Part shown: piece by piece, positions 34,189 through 45,880 of the stretch
Layout of the letters: each line of letters opens with the position of its first letter
How positions within the stretch are numbered: the first letter of the stretch is position 1
Source of the DNA: Fulvia fulva
Taxonomy: Eukaryota; Ascomycota; Dothideomycetes; Mycosphaerellales; Mycosphaerellaceae
DNA length: 64,000 bases
Reading direction: 5' to 3'
Assembly: GCF_020509005.1 (NCBI RefSeq)
Contig: NC_063017.1
Location: 124,001-188,000 of the forward strand
Translations under genes and position numbers: made by a program
Notes under the pieces: model-generated
Seen by the model: the letters and a program-made list of their open reading frames with translations, nothing else
What the model was told of the DNA's origin: nothing
Databases searched by the model: none

Positions 34189-35904
34189 CTACCCCTTCAA
34201 ATCCTCCTCAATCCTGTGCACCAACGCCAAGATCTTCTCTTCCTGCAACCTCCTCCCCGTAACCTGCAGACTCACCGGCAACCCATGACACAGCTCCGGG
34301 TCATACTGCTCCCTCGTCGTTTTATCCACTTCATTCAACGCCTCAAACCCTTCCTCCCCCTTTCCATCTTTCTCCTTGTCAACCTTCACCCCCGACGGGA
34401 AACTCACAGACGTATAATCCAAAATATTGAACACCCCCGTATACCCCACATGCGTAAACTCCCCTGCCCTCGGCGCACCGGCATACGGCGTGACGGGGCC
34501 TAGGATAGCATCTGGCTGGATTTCATTCCAACGGTCGAGGTAGCGCTTCGCGAGAGCGGTGCGTTGTTTCTGGAGTTGCCAGAGTTCATGCACGCCGAGT
34601 TCTGTAGCTTCTTCGTATGCTTTCATTTCCGGACGGAAAGGCTCTCCGACAGATCTGAGGATCTCCTCCACAGACTTGCCCCCATCCGCGAGGAAGAGTT
34701 TCGCTAGGAGGTCAATGGCTTCGACGTGGTCGGTAGCAGGCCAGTCAACAATATCATAGCCCTGCTTCTTGAGCTTGTCGACAGTTTCGCGGAGGGCACG
34801 GGTTACGGGTGGTGTTGGTTGGACTAGGTCGTTGGACCAGAGGACTGCTAGTTTGGGCTTGGATGGGAGTGATACGGGGCGCCAGGGGATTTCAATGCAT
34901 TTGGGGTCTCTGAGCCAGGGGGCGGAGTTGATGACATTCTCGGTGTAGAGGCGCAGGTCGGCTATGCTGCGTGCCATGGGGCCGTGGTTGCTGGCGACGG
35001 CTTCTTGGCCTGCGAGGCCGGATCGTGCGTCGAAGTGGGGGAAGCGGCCGAAGGAGGGTTTGATGGTGTAGATGCCTGTACATGCTGCTGGGATGCGGAG
35101 GGAGCCGCCTGGGAGGATGTGTTAGCTTCTTTTCAGGAGGTATTTGCTTTGTATCCTCACCGATGTCCGTACCCACACCGAGCGGGCTACCTCTCAAGGC
35201 GATTAGGGCGGATTCGCCACCTGAGGAGCCGCCAGATGTGTTCTCACGATTCAGCGGATTCGACGTTCGACCGTAGCAGTTGTTGACGCTCTCCGCGATC
35301 ATCATGGCTGTTGGGACATTGGTCTTGACATATGGAACTGCGCCAAGTTCCTTCAGTATTCCGACGATCGTGCTCTGCTGCTCCATTGGATCCATGGCCC
35401 AGCTACAGAACCCAACGGAACTTGGGTAGCCAGGAATATTGAAGTTGTCCTTGAGAGAGACAGGAAGGCCATGTAATGGGCCTGTAGGCTTGCCAGTCTT
35501 TTCGAACTCAGCATCCAGTTCCTTCGCTCGCTTGATGGCATCGTCGAACATGATCACTGTTAGGCAGTTTGTCTGGTTGATATCAGCGATAGTCCTTGAG
35601 CGAGACTTCGACAACGTACTAGCTGATGTGCTATGGCTGCTCTTTTGCAGAACGCTCGCGTAACATCTTCTGCCTTCCATACGCCTTTGGCCAACTTCGC
35701 AACGATCTCGGTGGCGTATGAGTCCGTGATCTCGAGGTCCTGCTCTGAGAGGAGCCCAGACTTGGCAGGAAAGCCAGTCACGTCTCGGACATCATGGCCT
35801 GGGAGTCTGTTGGTGGGCACACGCCATTCCAAGGGAATATCATCAATGACTTTCTGCTGTGCTTTCTTCGCAATTTCCTTCCATTGCTCTGTGGTTGAAC
35901 CCAT
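34189..35904 (-). CDS. Amidase (amidase-signature family, acetamidase-like)
   Basis: Exons 35,620-35,904, 35,161-35,572 and 34,189-35,108 join in frame to 538 residues, with introns of 47 and 52 bp. The Ser-cis-Ser-Lys hydrolase core is visible: Lys in LPVSLKDNFNIPG and the Gly/Ser-rich NTSGGSSGGESALIALRGSP, followed across the second intron by GTDIGGSLRIPA. Length and N-terminal AFCKRAAIAHQL region are typical of fungal acetamidase/general amidases, which release ammonia from small amides. There is no signal peptide, so it is likely cytosolic. The substrate cannot be told. It is divergent from RFC3, with a shared 347-bp upstream region. Confidence 0.9.
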
Positions 35905-36251
35905 CTTGAAAGTATACGAAAGGGAACAATCGTGTAACAGTGCCAACGCAGCAGTTCGAGGAACGCGAAGAAGGAATGGGAAATATGATATGCAGCGAAT
36001 GACCTACGATGAAGACGACATGCCGAGCTGCTCGAGAGCTGTCGGCCGCGGTGATAGGCGACGTTGTAGTGGAGGCGAAGATGGGGAGGGGAGAGTTGGA
36101 ACGAATTGCCCTATCGAATGCCGATGTCGCGTTGTCAGGCACGTGATCTCAATCTAAAGCGCGTCGAGGAAGTCGCGTCGATGGACTTTCGTGTTTCCCG
36201 AGTTCAGCAGCAGAACAGTAGCACTGTCGACGACTGACTACCACAGCAATC
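35905..36251. promoter_or_regulatory. Shared upstream region of amidase and RFC3
   Basis: 347 bp between two divergent start codons must hold both promoters. It contains no obvious TATA box. A short GATA-type element is present near 36,000 (GATATG), but I cannot assign factors. Small frames here look spurious. Confidence 0.4.
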
Positions 36252-37457
36252 ATGTCGGACTACGAGGACAACGATGACATGGACATCGACGCTCCATCGA
36301 AGCCATCCAACGACATCACCTTTTCCTCCAACAACACCGACTCGAAAGGCAAGCGCAGCGCAGCAAATCTTCCCGTCGAGCTCGAAGACAATCTGCCATG
36401 GGTAGAGAAGTACAGACCGAACAGCCTCTCCGACGTCAGCGGCCACCATGATATTCTTGCAACCATCAACAAATTCGTCGACACCAATCGACTTCCTCAT
36501 CTCCTGCTTTATGGCCCGCCCGGAACAGGAAAGACTTCCACAGCACTGGCAATGGCGAGGAGAATCTACGGCAACAAGAACATGCGACAGATGGTGCTGG
36601 AGCTCAATGCCTCGGATGACAGAGGTATCGATGTAGTGAGAGAGCAGATCAAGACATTCAGCAGCACCAAGCAGATCTTCGCGGGATCATTCGATAAGAG
36701 CAGCAACCAGAATGACACCCTCGCGAGTTACAAGCTTATTATCCTGGACGAGGCGGATGCCATGACAAGCACTGCGCAGATGGCGTTGAGACGGATCATG
36801 GAAAAGTACACAGCCAACACACGATTCTGCATTATTGCAAACTATACACACAAGCTCAGTCCGGCACTGCTGTCGCGATGCACGCGATTTCGATTCTCGC
36901 CGCTGAAAGATGCCGACATTCGACAGCTGGTGGACAAGGTCATCGCGGAAGAGGTCGTGAACATTGCACCAGAAGCCACGGACAGTCTCGTCACACTTTC
37001 CAAGGGTGACATGCGTCGTGCTTTGAACGTGCTTCAAGCATGCCACGCATCCTCGACACCTCTGCATGTACCAGGTCAGCCGTTGAAAGAGAGCAAAGAC
37101 GTCGAAAGAGACCTCATCACGCAAGAGACAATCTACGACTGCATTGCTGCACCACATCCTGGCGACATTGCTACCATCACACAGACACTTCTCACGACAG
37201 GAAACGTCGGTTCGTGTCTCAGCACCATCAACACTCTCAAGAAGCAAAAAGGTCTTGCTCTGGCAGATATCCTCACAGCAATGGGCGACCAGCTTACTGA
37301 GATCGACGTGCCTGCACAGACAAGAGTCACATGGCTGGAGGGTCTAGCGGAGATTGAGTACCGTCTTAGTGGTGGAGGGAGTGAGAGTGTGCAGACTGGT
37401 GGCCTTGTCGGCGTCATCAGGAACGGCGTTGGAATCATGGAGAAGGGCAAGGCTTAG
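36252..37457 (+). CDS. RFC3: Replication factor C subunit 3
   Basis: An intronless 401-residue AAA+ clamp-loader subunit. The N-terminal motif WVEKYRPNSLSDVSGH is followed by Walker A (GPPGTGKTSTAL, about residue 90), Walker B (LILDEADAM), and the SRC motif (LLSRCTRFRF) that marks RFC small subunits. The sequence between them (LELNASDDRGIDVVREQI) is the classical RFC box. The C-terminal third is the helical collar. The RFC complex loads PCNA at primer ends. An acidic leader of about 45 residues precedes the core, longer than in yeast. The ATG chosen lies in a short leader near a CAGCAATCATG context. Confidence 0.95.
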   Translation: MSDYEDNDDMDIDAPSKPSNDITFSSNNTDSKGKRSAANLPVELEDNLPWVEKYRPNSLSDVSGHHDILATINKFVDTNRLPHLLLYGPPGTGKTSTALAMARRIYGNKNMRQMVLELNASDDRGIDVVREQIKTFSSTKQIFAGSFDKSSNQNDTLASYKLIILDEADAMTSTAQMALRRIMEKYTANTRFCIIANYTHKLSPALLSRCTRFRFSPLKDADIRQLVDKVIAEEVVNIAPEATDSLVTLSKGDMRRALNVLQACHASSTPLHVPGQPLKESKDVERDLITQETIYDCIAAPHPGDIATITQTLLTTGNVGSCLSTINTLKKQKGLALADILTAMGDQLTEIDVPAQTRVTWLEGLAEIEYRLSGGGSESVQTGGLVGVIRNGVGIMEKGKA

Positions 37458-37799
37458 GAGGCTGCTACAAAAGTCGGCGAAGACCAAACAACCAACAAAT
37501 CCAATCCTCGTAAGGCGCGCGACAGGAATGCTTAGGAAGCGTTTCAAGAGATCAGATCAGAACATGAGTCACCAGAGCATGACACCGCCGTCGAAGCCCC
37601 AGCTACCGCCACAAATACCCCTGGTGCTACCTCACTCAAAGCATCCGATGCCTTTCTGGCAGATCAGATGCAATATCTAGCTCCTGGTCAGACTGGGCCG
37701 AAGCTCGGCAATGCAGCCAAGTTGAACAGGAGAAGACGAGAAGTGGCAAAGGAGCATGGCATCACTATCAAACTACACAGTCGTGTGCCTCGGGTATGA
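37458..37799 (+). other. In-frame coding-like extension after the RFC3 stop
   Basis: The RFC3 frame continues after its TAG for about 24 codons to a second TAG (near 37,532), then for about 87 codons to TGA at 37,797-37,799. The last part is protein-like, with KLNRRRREVAKEHGITIK near the end. Both TAGs sit in CTTAG-G, which resembles a 3' splice site. It could be the last exon(s) of a small gene with an unrecognised start, or a decayed gene. I do not recognise the product. Confidence 0.3.
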
Positions 37800-37966
37800 G
37801 AGGTCCTAGCACACAGCGGTGAACCGTCTACCGACGCGGAGTAGACTTAGGGTGATGGCGTGAAGACACGAGTCGGCCCAACAATGCAAGAGGTGACGGA
37901 CAGGTTCGATGGGGAATCAGGCGTATACACTGATAGCTCACAGTCCCTAATGATATTTTACGAATC

Positions 37967-38869
37967 TCAAGCTCCCGCCTCCCCCTTCGCCGCCTGCCCC
38001 TCCTTGATCCCAGCCTCCACCGCCAACTTCGAAATCCTCTCAAAAGCCTCCTGCTCATTCACCGTCACCTCCGCCACCCCACACGCCTTCGCGGCCGCAG
38101 GCAAGAGACAACTCTTCTCAATCTCATAATACCTCCCCCCACTAGAATAACTAAACTCCCCATTCCTGCTCTCATCCGCCATCAAATACGCTACATTCCT
38201 CCCCACAACGCTCGCGGGCTGGGACTCTATGCCTGCCGCATCGATAATCTCCTTCGGCACCAGACCCGTGATAGTCCAAGAGGGTCCGATGCAGTTGATC
38301 CGGATGGGCAGGGAGTGCAGGGCCAGGTTCGGGAGCGCGCCGCGCATGAAGCCTAGCACGCCGTGCTTGGTCGTGGTGTAGTCCCAGACTGCGAAGGGCT
38401 GGAAGGAGGAGCCGGAGGCTGTGCAGACTATGCTGCCGCCCGGTGGGGACTGGTGCTGGAAGTGGTGGAGGGCGAGGTAGGAGGTGTTTATCATGCCTCG
38501 TAAATTAATGTCGTAGACTTGACTTGTCGGCTCCAGCAGCTCCCCTGCATCGTCGTAGTCGGATGCGAGGTAATCCGCTCTGCCGGAAATCCCGGCGTTG
38601 GAGAAGACGTGGTCGATGCGGTGGTGTTTGGATATGGCGAGGCTGAAGAGGGATTTGAGTTGGTCCCAGGAGGTCACGTTTGTTTTTTGGAAGGTGAGGT
38701 GTGCGTGTTGGGTGGGTGGGTCGTTCATGTCGCCGGAGACGACGTGGGCGCCGTTGGCGAGGAGGACGTTGATGGATGCTAGGCCTATGCCGCTGGAGCC
38801 GCCTGTTACGACGACGATTTTGTCTTGGAGGGGGAGGAGGTCGGAGTCGGTGATGTGGAATTGGGTCAT
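37967..38869 (-). CDS. Short-chain dehydrogenase/reductase
   Basis: About 300 residues with the SDR Rossmann motif TGGSSGIG (about residue 20), the NAG motif in VFSNAGISG, and the catalytic Ser...YxxxK as TASGSS...YTTTKHG. The start was chosen at the ATG giving MTQFHITDSD; the open frame extends 67 codons upstream but with leader-like sequence. A Glu/Ala-rich C terminus follows. The family oxidises or reduces alcohols, ketones or sugars with NAD(P). The cofactor and substrate are unclear. No intron was found. It is convergent with the RFC3 region and divergent from PDX1. Confidence 0.88.
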   Translation of the reverse strand: MTQFHITDSDLLPLQDKIVVVTGGSSGIGLASINVLLANGAHVVSGDMNDPPTQHAHLTFQKTNVTSWDQLKSLFSLAISKHHRIDHVFSNAGISGRADYLASDYDDAGELLEPTSQVYDINLRGMINTSYLALHHFQHQSPPGGSIVCTASGSSFQPFAVWDYTTTKHGVLGFMRGALPNLALHSLPIRINCIGPSWTITGLVPKEIIDAAGIESQPASVVGRNVAYLMADESRNGEFSYSSGGRYYEIEKSCLLPAAAKACGVAEVTVNEQEAFERISKLAVEAGIKEGQAAKGEAGA

Positions 38870-39602
38870 GGTTGTCGTATAGGTTTCTTTATCGGGAGAG
38901 GTGTCTGGGAATGAATATGGAATGGATTGTCTCTGTTCTTTCGTGGGCTGTATTTGATGCGGTACTGTTCTTGAGTCTTTCTGCCTGGCTGAACGATACG
39001 GAAAACAGAGAATATGTAAACAAAGGTCTCCCGCAGTACCTACGTATGTGGCGAGGAGATCATATACCATGAGTTATTGCCTGGATAGTACTCAGCGTCC
39101 TTCACATGCTGCAGCTGCCCTCGGTCTGGTATAGCCACGAGGCGACCCCGCCATGGTCCTGATTGCTAGGCGGGAGGAGAGTCGTGCGTCTTAACATGCG
39201 AGGAGGAGTAGGATCCGCACCCCGGCTGCCCATATCGAAGCTCTTACAATTCAAAGGTATGGAGCCCGTTGATCAGCATCAATGTCGCGCTGCTTGAAGT
39301 GAAGGTATGCAAGTGTTGTTTAGTTGGTGAGATGATGTCGAAGACTTCAAGATGCTGCGATCCAGACTGTCCCTTCTTCCTCCGCAGATCGGAACGACCC
39401 CTCCATCAAAGTTCGTCGGTCCTTCTTTGTGCCAGGGCATGACTCTTCCATATTTTCCTCACGCCCTTTCGTCTTGTACATATTTCGACTCACCTGCTCA
39501 GCAGCATATTACATTGACATCTTGCCTGCACAAAGACTCACAGCCGTCTCATAGTACCCATTGGGAGAACACAAGCTACTCACCACATACCAAGACTACA
39601 CA
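38870..39602. promoter_or_regulatory. Divergent upstream region, SDR and PDX1
   Basis: 733 bp between two start codons. It contains an upstream ATG in frame with PDX1 at 39,561 (14 codons before the chosen start) and other short frames. The C/T-rich stretch with CACTTG- and CATTGACATC-like sequences at 39,440-39,600 is compatible with a PDX1 5' leader. Confidence 0.4.
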
Positions 39603-40720
39603 ATGGCATCGAACGGTACCACCACCATGCCTGAGCGCATCCCGTCGGCCTTCCGGTACAACAACCAGCCTGAGAGCAGCCTGCCTACCAACGGCACCTC
39701 CAATGGCTCCATCCCCGGGCCCGACCCATCGACCGTCAAGAAGACCACCACCGCCTTCTCTACCTCCGACCCACAATCGTCTTTCGCCGTCAAGGCAGGA
39801 CTCGCACAGATGCTAAAGGGCGGCGTCATCATGGACGTCGTCAACGCCGAGCAAGCCCGCATCGCAGAAGAAGCAGGAGCCTGTGCTGTCATGGCTCTCG
39901 AGCGTGTCCCCGCAGATATCCGCAAAGACGGCGGTGTTGCACGCATGTCTGACCCCGCCATGATTCAGGAGATTATGCGCGCGGTAACGATCCCAGTCAT
40001 GGCAAAAGCACGCATTGGACACCTCGTTGAATGCCAGATCCTCCAGGCCATTGGTGTGGACTACATCGATGAGTCTGAGGTCCTGACCCCAGCTGACCCA
40101 ACCAACCACGTGGACAAGCACCAGTACGCCACTCCCTTCGTCTGCGGATGCAGGAACCTCGGCGAGGCTCTGAGGAGAATCAGTGAGGGTGCTGCCATGA
40201 TCCGAACAAAGGGCGAGGCAGGCACTGGCGATGTTGTCGAGGCGGTGAGAACTAATTGAGCGGAAGACGCTCGCTACATGCGGGCACACACTGACACAAA
40301 TTGTTTCCATTACAGGTACGACACATGCAGACCGTCAACGCAGAGATTGCCCGCGCCAGCTCCGCCAATGACGCCACTCTTCGCCAGATGGCCCGCGAGT
40401 ACGAATGCGACTACGCCCTCCTCAAGGAGTGCGCCCGCCAAAAGAGACTACCCGTCGTCAACTTCGCCGCAGGAGGCATCGCTACCCCAGCCGACGCCGC
40501 ACTGATGATGCAGATGGGCTGTGACGGCGTCTTCGTCGGCTCTGGCATCTTCAAGTCCGGCGACGCCGCCAAGCGTGCAAAGGCCATCGTCCAGGCTACG
40601 ACCCACTACAACGACCCGAAGAAGCTGGCCGAGGTCAGCATTGGCCTTGGAGAGGCTATGGTTGGTATCAACTGCGGCCACATGGGCGAAGCTGACAAGT
40701 TGGCCAAGCGTGGCTGGTAA
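39603..40720 (+). CDS. PDX1: Pyridoxal 5'-phosphate synthase subunit PDX1 (SNZ family)
   Basis: Exons 39,603-40,244 and 40,316-40,720, with a 71-bp intron (GTGAGA...TTACAG), encode 348 residues. After a Thr/Ser/Pro-rich leader of about 60 residues comes the TIM-barrel synthase: [42 protein letters not shown] and the phosphate-binding [13 protein letters not shown], which the intron interrupts. PDX1 makes vitamin B6 from ribose 5-phosphate, glyceraldehyde 3-phosphate and ammonia supplied by a PDX2 glutaminase, which is not in this window. The leader is longer than in bacteria. The alternative ATG at 39,561 would add 14 residues. Confidence 0.95.
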
Positions 40721-40750
40721 GATATCTAACATGACAGGTTCCGAGCTCTC

Positions 40751-40994
40751 CCTGAAGAAGCGGCAGTTCGCCGAGTACGGGAGTAGCATTATCGCTACAT
40801 GAGCGATGACTTGGAGGTTGTGGGATCTTGTTAGGTGGTGGAAGCTCAACGTACCCTGAACAAGCGGCAGTTCGCCGAGTAGGGGTTTGGGATTTGGCTA
40901 ACGATGGGAGGATTGGGTGTTGTAAGGATTGATGGTGTCGTTCAGCTTGTCAGTGCTCATGTTCCAGAAGAAGTGGCAGATCGCCAAGTACGGA
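40751..40994 (+). repeat. Three spaced ~31-bp direct repeats downstream of PDX1
   Basis: The unit CCTGAAGAAGCGGCAGTTCG continues into CCGAGTACGG. It occurs at 40,751-40,781, 40,854-40,884 (few changes) and 40,963-40,994 (more changes), about 105 bp apart. They lie in the presumed 3' untranslated region. The first two start 30 and 133 bp after the stop codon. Confidence 0.75.
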
Positions 40995-41855
40995 ATAGGA
41001 TCATTGACAGTTTGAGTGGATACATTAGTATAGGCGTTGGGAATGAAAAGCGTGTACAGGTCCAACCCTTTCTCCTTTCTTACTCATCTTGACGCCTTGG
41101 TGACTGCGATCTGCCTCCTCCGATAACTTCGACAGTGGCAACAAGTGGAATGTGAAATGTCTTTAACAGAGGACATGATGATACTCGCACAATATCTTGT
41201 GGTAGGTCGTAGCGAGTTTTGGTACAGATTACGGAGGAATCACCAGCCATGTCCAACAGCACGACATGAGGTCCTGGATATTGGACTCCCCCTATGACTT
41301 CGCAGGCTCCACCCCATGACTTTGACCTACCACACTGCCTTACCGCTAGATGGTCCCAGACATTTGACGTCCCTTCGCTTGAACGAGGGCTCCTGACGAG
41401 AGAGGTGTCCGCTTGCACAACTACAGAGTTACTTCTTTAGGTACTTAGAAGCGGTATACGACGCATCTATCTCTACAAAACTGCTTAAGAGGCCTACGGT
41501 GCTCGGGGGGGGGGGGGGGGGAGGGTTGCACAGGCTCTAATCACTATCGCCATTTGAAGCGCCGCGGCCACTTTTTGTTTTGGTCCAGAGCCCTTGGAAG
41601 CTTCGTGCACCATTGTTAAACCAGATGCGCATCTGCAGCGTGCTTGACATCACTCATACATGTATCTGTAAGGGCAGTGGCAACATCATGGAGAAGCACT
41701 TTGAAAGCAGAGACAGATGATCTGATCTGTGATTTGACGCTACTATGCCGTCATGTTGAAGCCATCTGGCAGCATGATTCCTTCAACTCGAGCAACATTT
41801 CTTTATCGATAAGTTCTCAGGACATTGCCTCCCCTTTGGCTCCGTGGTATCATTT
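40995..41855. other. Intergenic region with 17-G homopolymer
   Basis: There is no supported gene between PDX1 and the SPO11 3' end. A run of 17 G lies at 41,505-41,521. The small frames on both strands show no domain features. Confidence 0.5.
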
Positions 41856-43307
41856 CTAGAGTTTGGCGAGCTTCGCAGTAAGGAGGTCTACCATGCCACC
41901 TGTCATAGCATCGAGAAGCTGCAGCTCGGCTTTCGTGTTGAGCATGAGCATCGTACGTAGTTCGGCCTTCCAATCTTCAGGTACCGCCAGATCATCGTCC
42001 TGCTCTAGCATCCTGATAGCTTTCTTGCGATCTCGAGCCGTGAGCTTGAGCAGACCTTGCGATGCGTGGGTATCGTCTTGGTTGAGGTAAAGGTGTTCGC
42101 TTCGGAGACCTAGCCATTGCAGGTGTGGTGCGCAGTGATCTTCACTCTCATGTGCCAAGCTTTTGGAGCCTTGTTTGTAAGTCGACAAGATCGATGGGCC
42201 GTCTGGGTCGAAGTCTGCCAGGCCGTACACTGGAGGCGAGGCAAAGCCGTTCTGTGGCGATGCTGTGCTGAGGAAGTGCAGCAATGCGCGGGTAGAGAGG
42301 TCAGGGTAGCCTTTGCCGGTCAGAACGATGCCTTGTGTGGCGATTGTGTCCCAGAAGAGACCGGCCGTGATTGATCGGAATGTTGCCTCCTTCTCGATGA
42401 CAAGGATCCATTTCACTGCCTGCAGATCCACCGCCAGCATGTCCTTCAAGCTTGGGACAAGAAGACCGTCTCGATCGTTGCTGGCAGTGGTGCTTGAGCC
42501 ATCTGTGCGATGGAATGTGATTGCCCCCGCCACGAGACCTTTGGCGACTGCAGATACGTTGAGTGATGCTCGTGATAAGCCGAAAGTGAAGGCAATGTCG
42601 TCCACGTAGCGGTCCACGTATGTCTGATTGCCGAACAGCGCAGGGTCGCGATAGTATATGTCTCTGGCACAAAGTGAGAAGTGAAAGGTCTTACTTACGG
42701 GTGAGCATTACCTCTTTGACATGACAACATCGTTGCGAAGAGCTTCATGCATCAACTCGAGAATGCGAAGCACGACCGCTAACCAGCGAATGTCAGCCGA
42801 TGGCGTTCGAAACCGACGAAGGTGATCTCACCAAACCGCCATGCTTCATCAGCAGTCTTGCCTGGAAAGCAGATGCGCTTGGTTCGATCATCGATATCAG
42901 GTGATGTATGCTGGTTCTTCGCCTTGGAATTGCGGACTTTCAATGTAACGCTCAGCTCGTTCTTGTCGTTCAACATGGCATCGGCCATCAGCTCGAAGAC
43001 TGCCTCAATCTTGGCTATGGCGTGGGCACTGCGAGCGTTAGCGTCCTGCCAGGTCTCTGGTCCAGGAAAGGCATCACTTTGGCTCCAATTTCAACGGCGG
43101 TTCCTGATCTTCGAAGGCTTCTTCGGGCCATTGATCTAACATATCAGTATCTTCAGGCGCTGCGAGGTTGTCTTCAGACGCGTATGCTTCATCACCAACG
43201 CTCCCGCCGAAAGACATGTTAGCTGCGGCATCAGTCAAGGACACCTGGGAGGAGCCTGGGAGAAAGTCGACCTCACTGAATAGGTCGTCGAAGTCGTCGT
43301 CGTCCAT
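41856..43307 (-). CDS. SPO11: Meiotic DNA double-strand-break enzyme Spo11
   Basis: Four exons (43,078-43,307; 42,832-43,028; 42,712-42,778; 41,856-42,663) join in frame to 433 residues, with introns of 49, 53 and 48 bp. A topoisomerase VI A fold is visible. The winged-helix CAP region ends in SKRDIYYRDP, whose tyrosine is the catalytic residue, assembled across the third intron. The Toprim segment carries ILVIEKEATF and the metal-binding DFDPDG in YGLADFDPDG. The acidic N terminus (MDDDDFDDLF) is lineage-specific. Spo11 makes the breaks that start meiotic recombination, so the organism probably retains the genetic capacity for meiosis. It is divergent from CAC1 with 221 bp between starts. 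Confidence 0.93.
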
Positions 43308-43528
43308 TGTGACGAGGCCGAGTGTTATGTGCATGTGTGAAAGAGGAAGAGAAGAGCGTGGAGTCGAAGTCGAGATGATCACGCCAAGACCGTTGGCGTT
43401 GGGACGCGACGCGACTTCCAAGCGCGTACCTGCAATGATCCAATACAACTCCAACAACACAACATTCACTGTCTGGAAGCACTGTGTGCCGTGTGTTGTC
43501 TGCCAAACTCAGAACATATACAGCCCTC

Positions 43529-45672
43529 ATGGACGACATCGTTTCCTCTCCACCGGCTCCAAACCCCAAGAAACGACCATCTCCCGAGGACGAGTCACCA
43601 GGGGAGAAACCATTGAACCTCAAGGGCACCCAGTTCATGATGCCCACTCCACCAGACACAGACAACTCCAGCAACACGAGTCCTGACGGCAGTGCCAACA
43701 ATGATGCTCACAATCGCGCAGCATCTCCGGCTCCGAGCAGCTCAGCACTCAGCAGCACAGTCGACATCGTCTCAGAGCATGCATTGCCTAGCTCGAAGAC
43801 AACAACTGGCCCCCCTACAGCAGCAGCAGCATCTCCATCAGGCCCTCCCCCGGCCAAGAGGCGAAAGCTGACTCCTTCCGAGAAGTTGGAGAAGCAGCAA
43901 GTTAAGGAAGCCGCAGAACGCGAGAGGGCAGCTGCCAAGGCGCGTAAAGACGAAGAGAAACGTTTGAAGGACGAGGAGAAGCGCAAGAAGGATGAAGAGA
44001 AGGCAGAACTCAAGCGTGCGCAAGACGAGGAGAAGCGTAGAAAGGCCGAGGAGAAGGACGCCAAGAAGCGCGAGAAGGAGGTAGAGGAAGAGCGCAAGAC
44101 TCAGGAGAAAGAGGCCAAAAAGCGTGAACAGGAGGCGAAGAAGCGTCAGCAGGAAGAAGAAAAGCTGAAGAAGGAGAGGTCTCAGCTGCGATTGGCATCA
44201 TTCTTCCAGAAGCCAGCGACACCTGCAAAGACGGCATCGCCAGACAACGACGAGAACCAACCACGAGCTAGGCGCCGATCGTTGTCTCTCGAGCAATACG
44301 ATGTTGTGGCTGACAGGATCGGCTCTCCTGTCAAGGGAACTCCCCCGCCAGTCTCCGAGAAGAAGCCTTCCGCTCAGAAGCCCGCCGTGTCTGCCTACCA
44401 CCGAGCGTTCCTGCCCTTCGAACTCCAGTCGCACAGCAGGATGGCAGTTACACAAAAAGAAGCCTCGGAGGCTGCTCAAGAGATCTTCGATCGCGAACTC
44501 AAGAACCCATCGTTACAGGAGCAATATGACTTGGGCATGATCAGCACCTACCAAGGATACGCCGAGCTCGGTCATTACTTTCCTGGCGAACGAGACCTTG
44601 ATCGAGGCTTGAACTTCCCAGCAACGAGGGACATCGTGGACAGAATACAAGGCACTGCGAACCAACCTATCGACCTCACGAAAGGTCAATCTTCACGGCC
44701 AGCAGTCGAAATCCTGCGCGATCTGCCGACCAAGCATCTCCACTTCGCCGAGGATGTTCGGCCACCATACTGCGGAACCTACAACAAGATACGATCACCT
44801 GGGACTCGACGGAAGGTGCGTCGAAATCCCTTCACTCGCGCCAGGCCAGACACGAATTACGACTACGACTCAGAAGCAGAATGGGAAGAGCCTGAAGAAG
44901 GTGACGAGGAGGTCCTTTCCGATGAAGAAGACGAAGCTGATAGTCAAGCTGATGCGGACGATATCGAAGGCTTCTTGGACGATGAAGATGACACTGCGAA
45001 GAGCAAGCGCAAGATGATCACCGGTGAACTCGTACCCGAGAGCACCGGCTTATGCTGGGCGAAGGAGAAAGGACGTATCTCGGTCGTGGAAAGCATCGAA
45101 GTGGAAGCACAACCTGAGGAGCTGCATGGCATGAGCATGGGCGTACTACTTCCTGGCCTGGCAGGCAAGACCATCGACCCATTCTCGACTGTGTATTGGG
45201 ACCCGCCTGCTGCCTCACAAGCGCCCGGCCTATTCGTCAATGACCGTCCTGCTAGCACCATGGCACCGCCTCGACCACCATTGCAGCCACGTCTGAACCC
45301 GAACGGAACGTTGGATAAGGGACACGATTTCATTGGAGCTACACAAGGAGTCAAAGGTCCGATCACAAGTGTGGCCGCATTACAAGGAGCGAAGCGTGGT
45401 CCTAAGCCGGCACCAAAGACCCTTAGCAAAGAGGACTTGGAGGAGTTCAAGGAAGCCGTGGTCGGTAGTCCGATTGGCAAGCTCGAGCTACAGAAGGGCC
45501 TCAAGACCAGGTGAGTAATGCTCTTCGGCGTGCAATGCATTTCAAGCACTGACATCAAGACAGGTTTCCGAAGATGACCAACGAAGTGATCAAGGAGACG
45601 TTGAGCTCACAGTTCGCACAGGTCGGCAAAGGTAAAGCTGACAAGCGCTGGGTGTTTGTTGGTCAGTCATGA
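43529..45672 (+). CDS. CAC1: Chromatin assembly factor 1 large subunit
   Basis: Exons 43,529-45,510 and 45,564-45,672 encode 696 residues. Pro/Ser-rich N terminus; a long Lys/Glu/Arg coiled region (about residues 125-230) equivalent to the KER domain, directly followed by QLRLASFF, which resembles the PCNA-interacting motif of yeast Cac1. Next come a region with YCGTYNKIRS and a very acidic block (EDDEVLSDEEDEADS-type, about 450-490). The C-terminal FKEAVVGSPIGKLELQKGL, continuing over the intron into RFPKMTNEVIKETLSSQF, is the winged-helix domain. CAF-1 deposits H3-H4 behind replication forks with PCNA. The 53-bp intron near the 3' end is needed to reach the conserved C terminus. Confidence 0.9.
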
Positions 45673-45880
45673 GCGACGATCGACGAGACTGCTCACATGC
45701 ATGGCGTGCTGTCGGAAAGTGCAGGGCACCGGATTCTAGATCACAGTGTACAGTATTGACGATGCCTACAGAAACCACATGTTTACACGGCGTTGTGCAT
45801 GAGCGGTAGAGAACATGATCTAGAGGCATGTCCAGAGACAAATAACGATAATGAAAGACAGCATCACAATCTTGTGGGAG

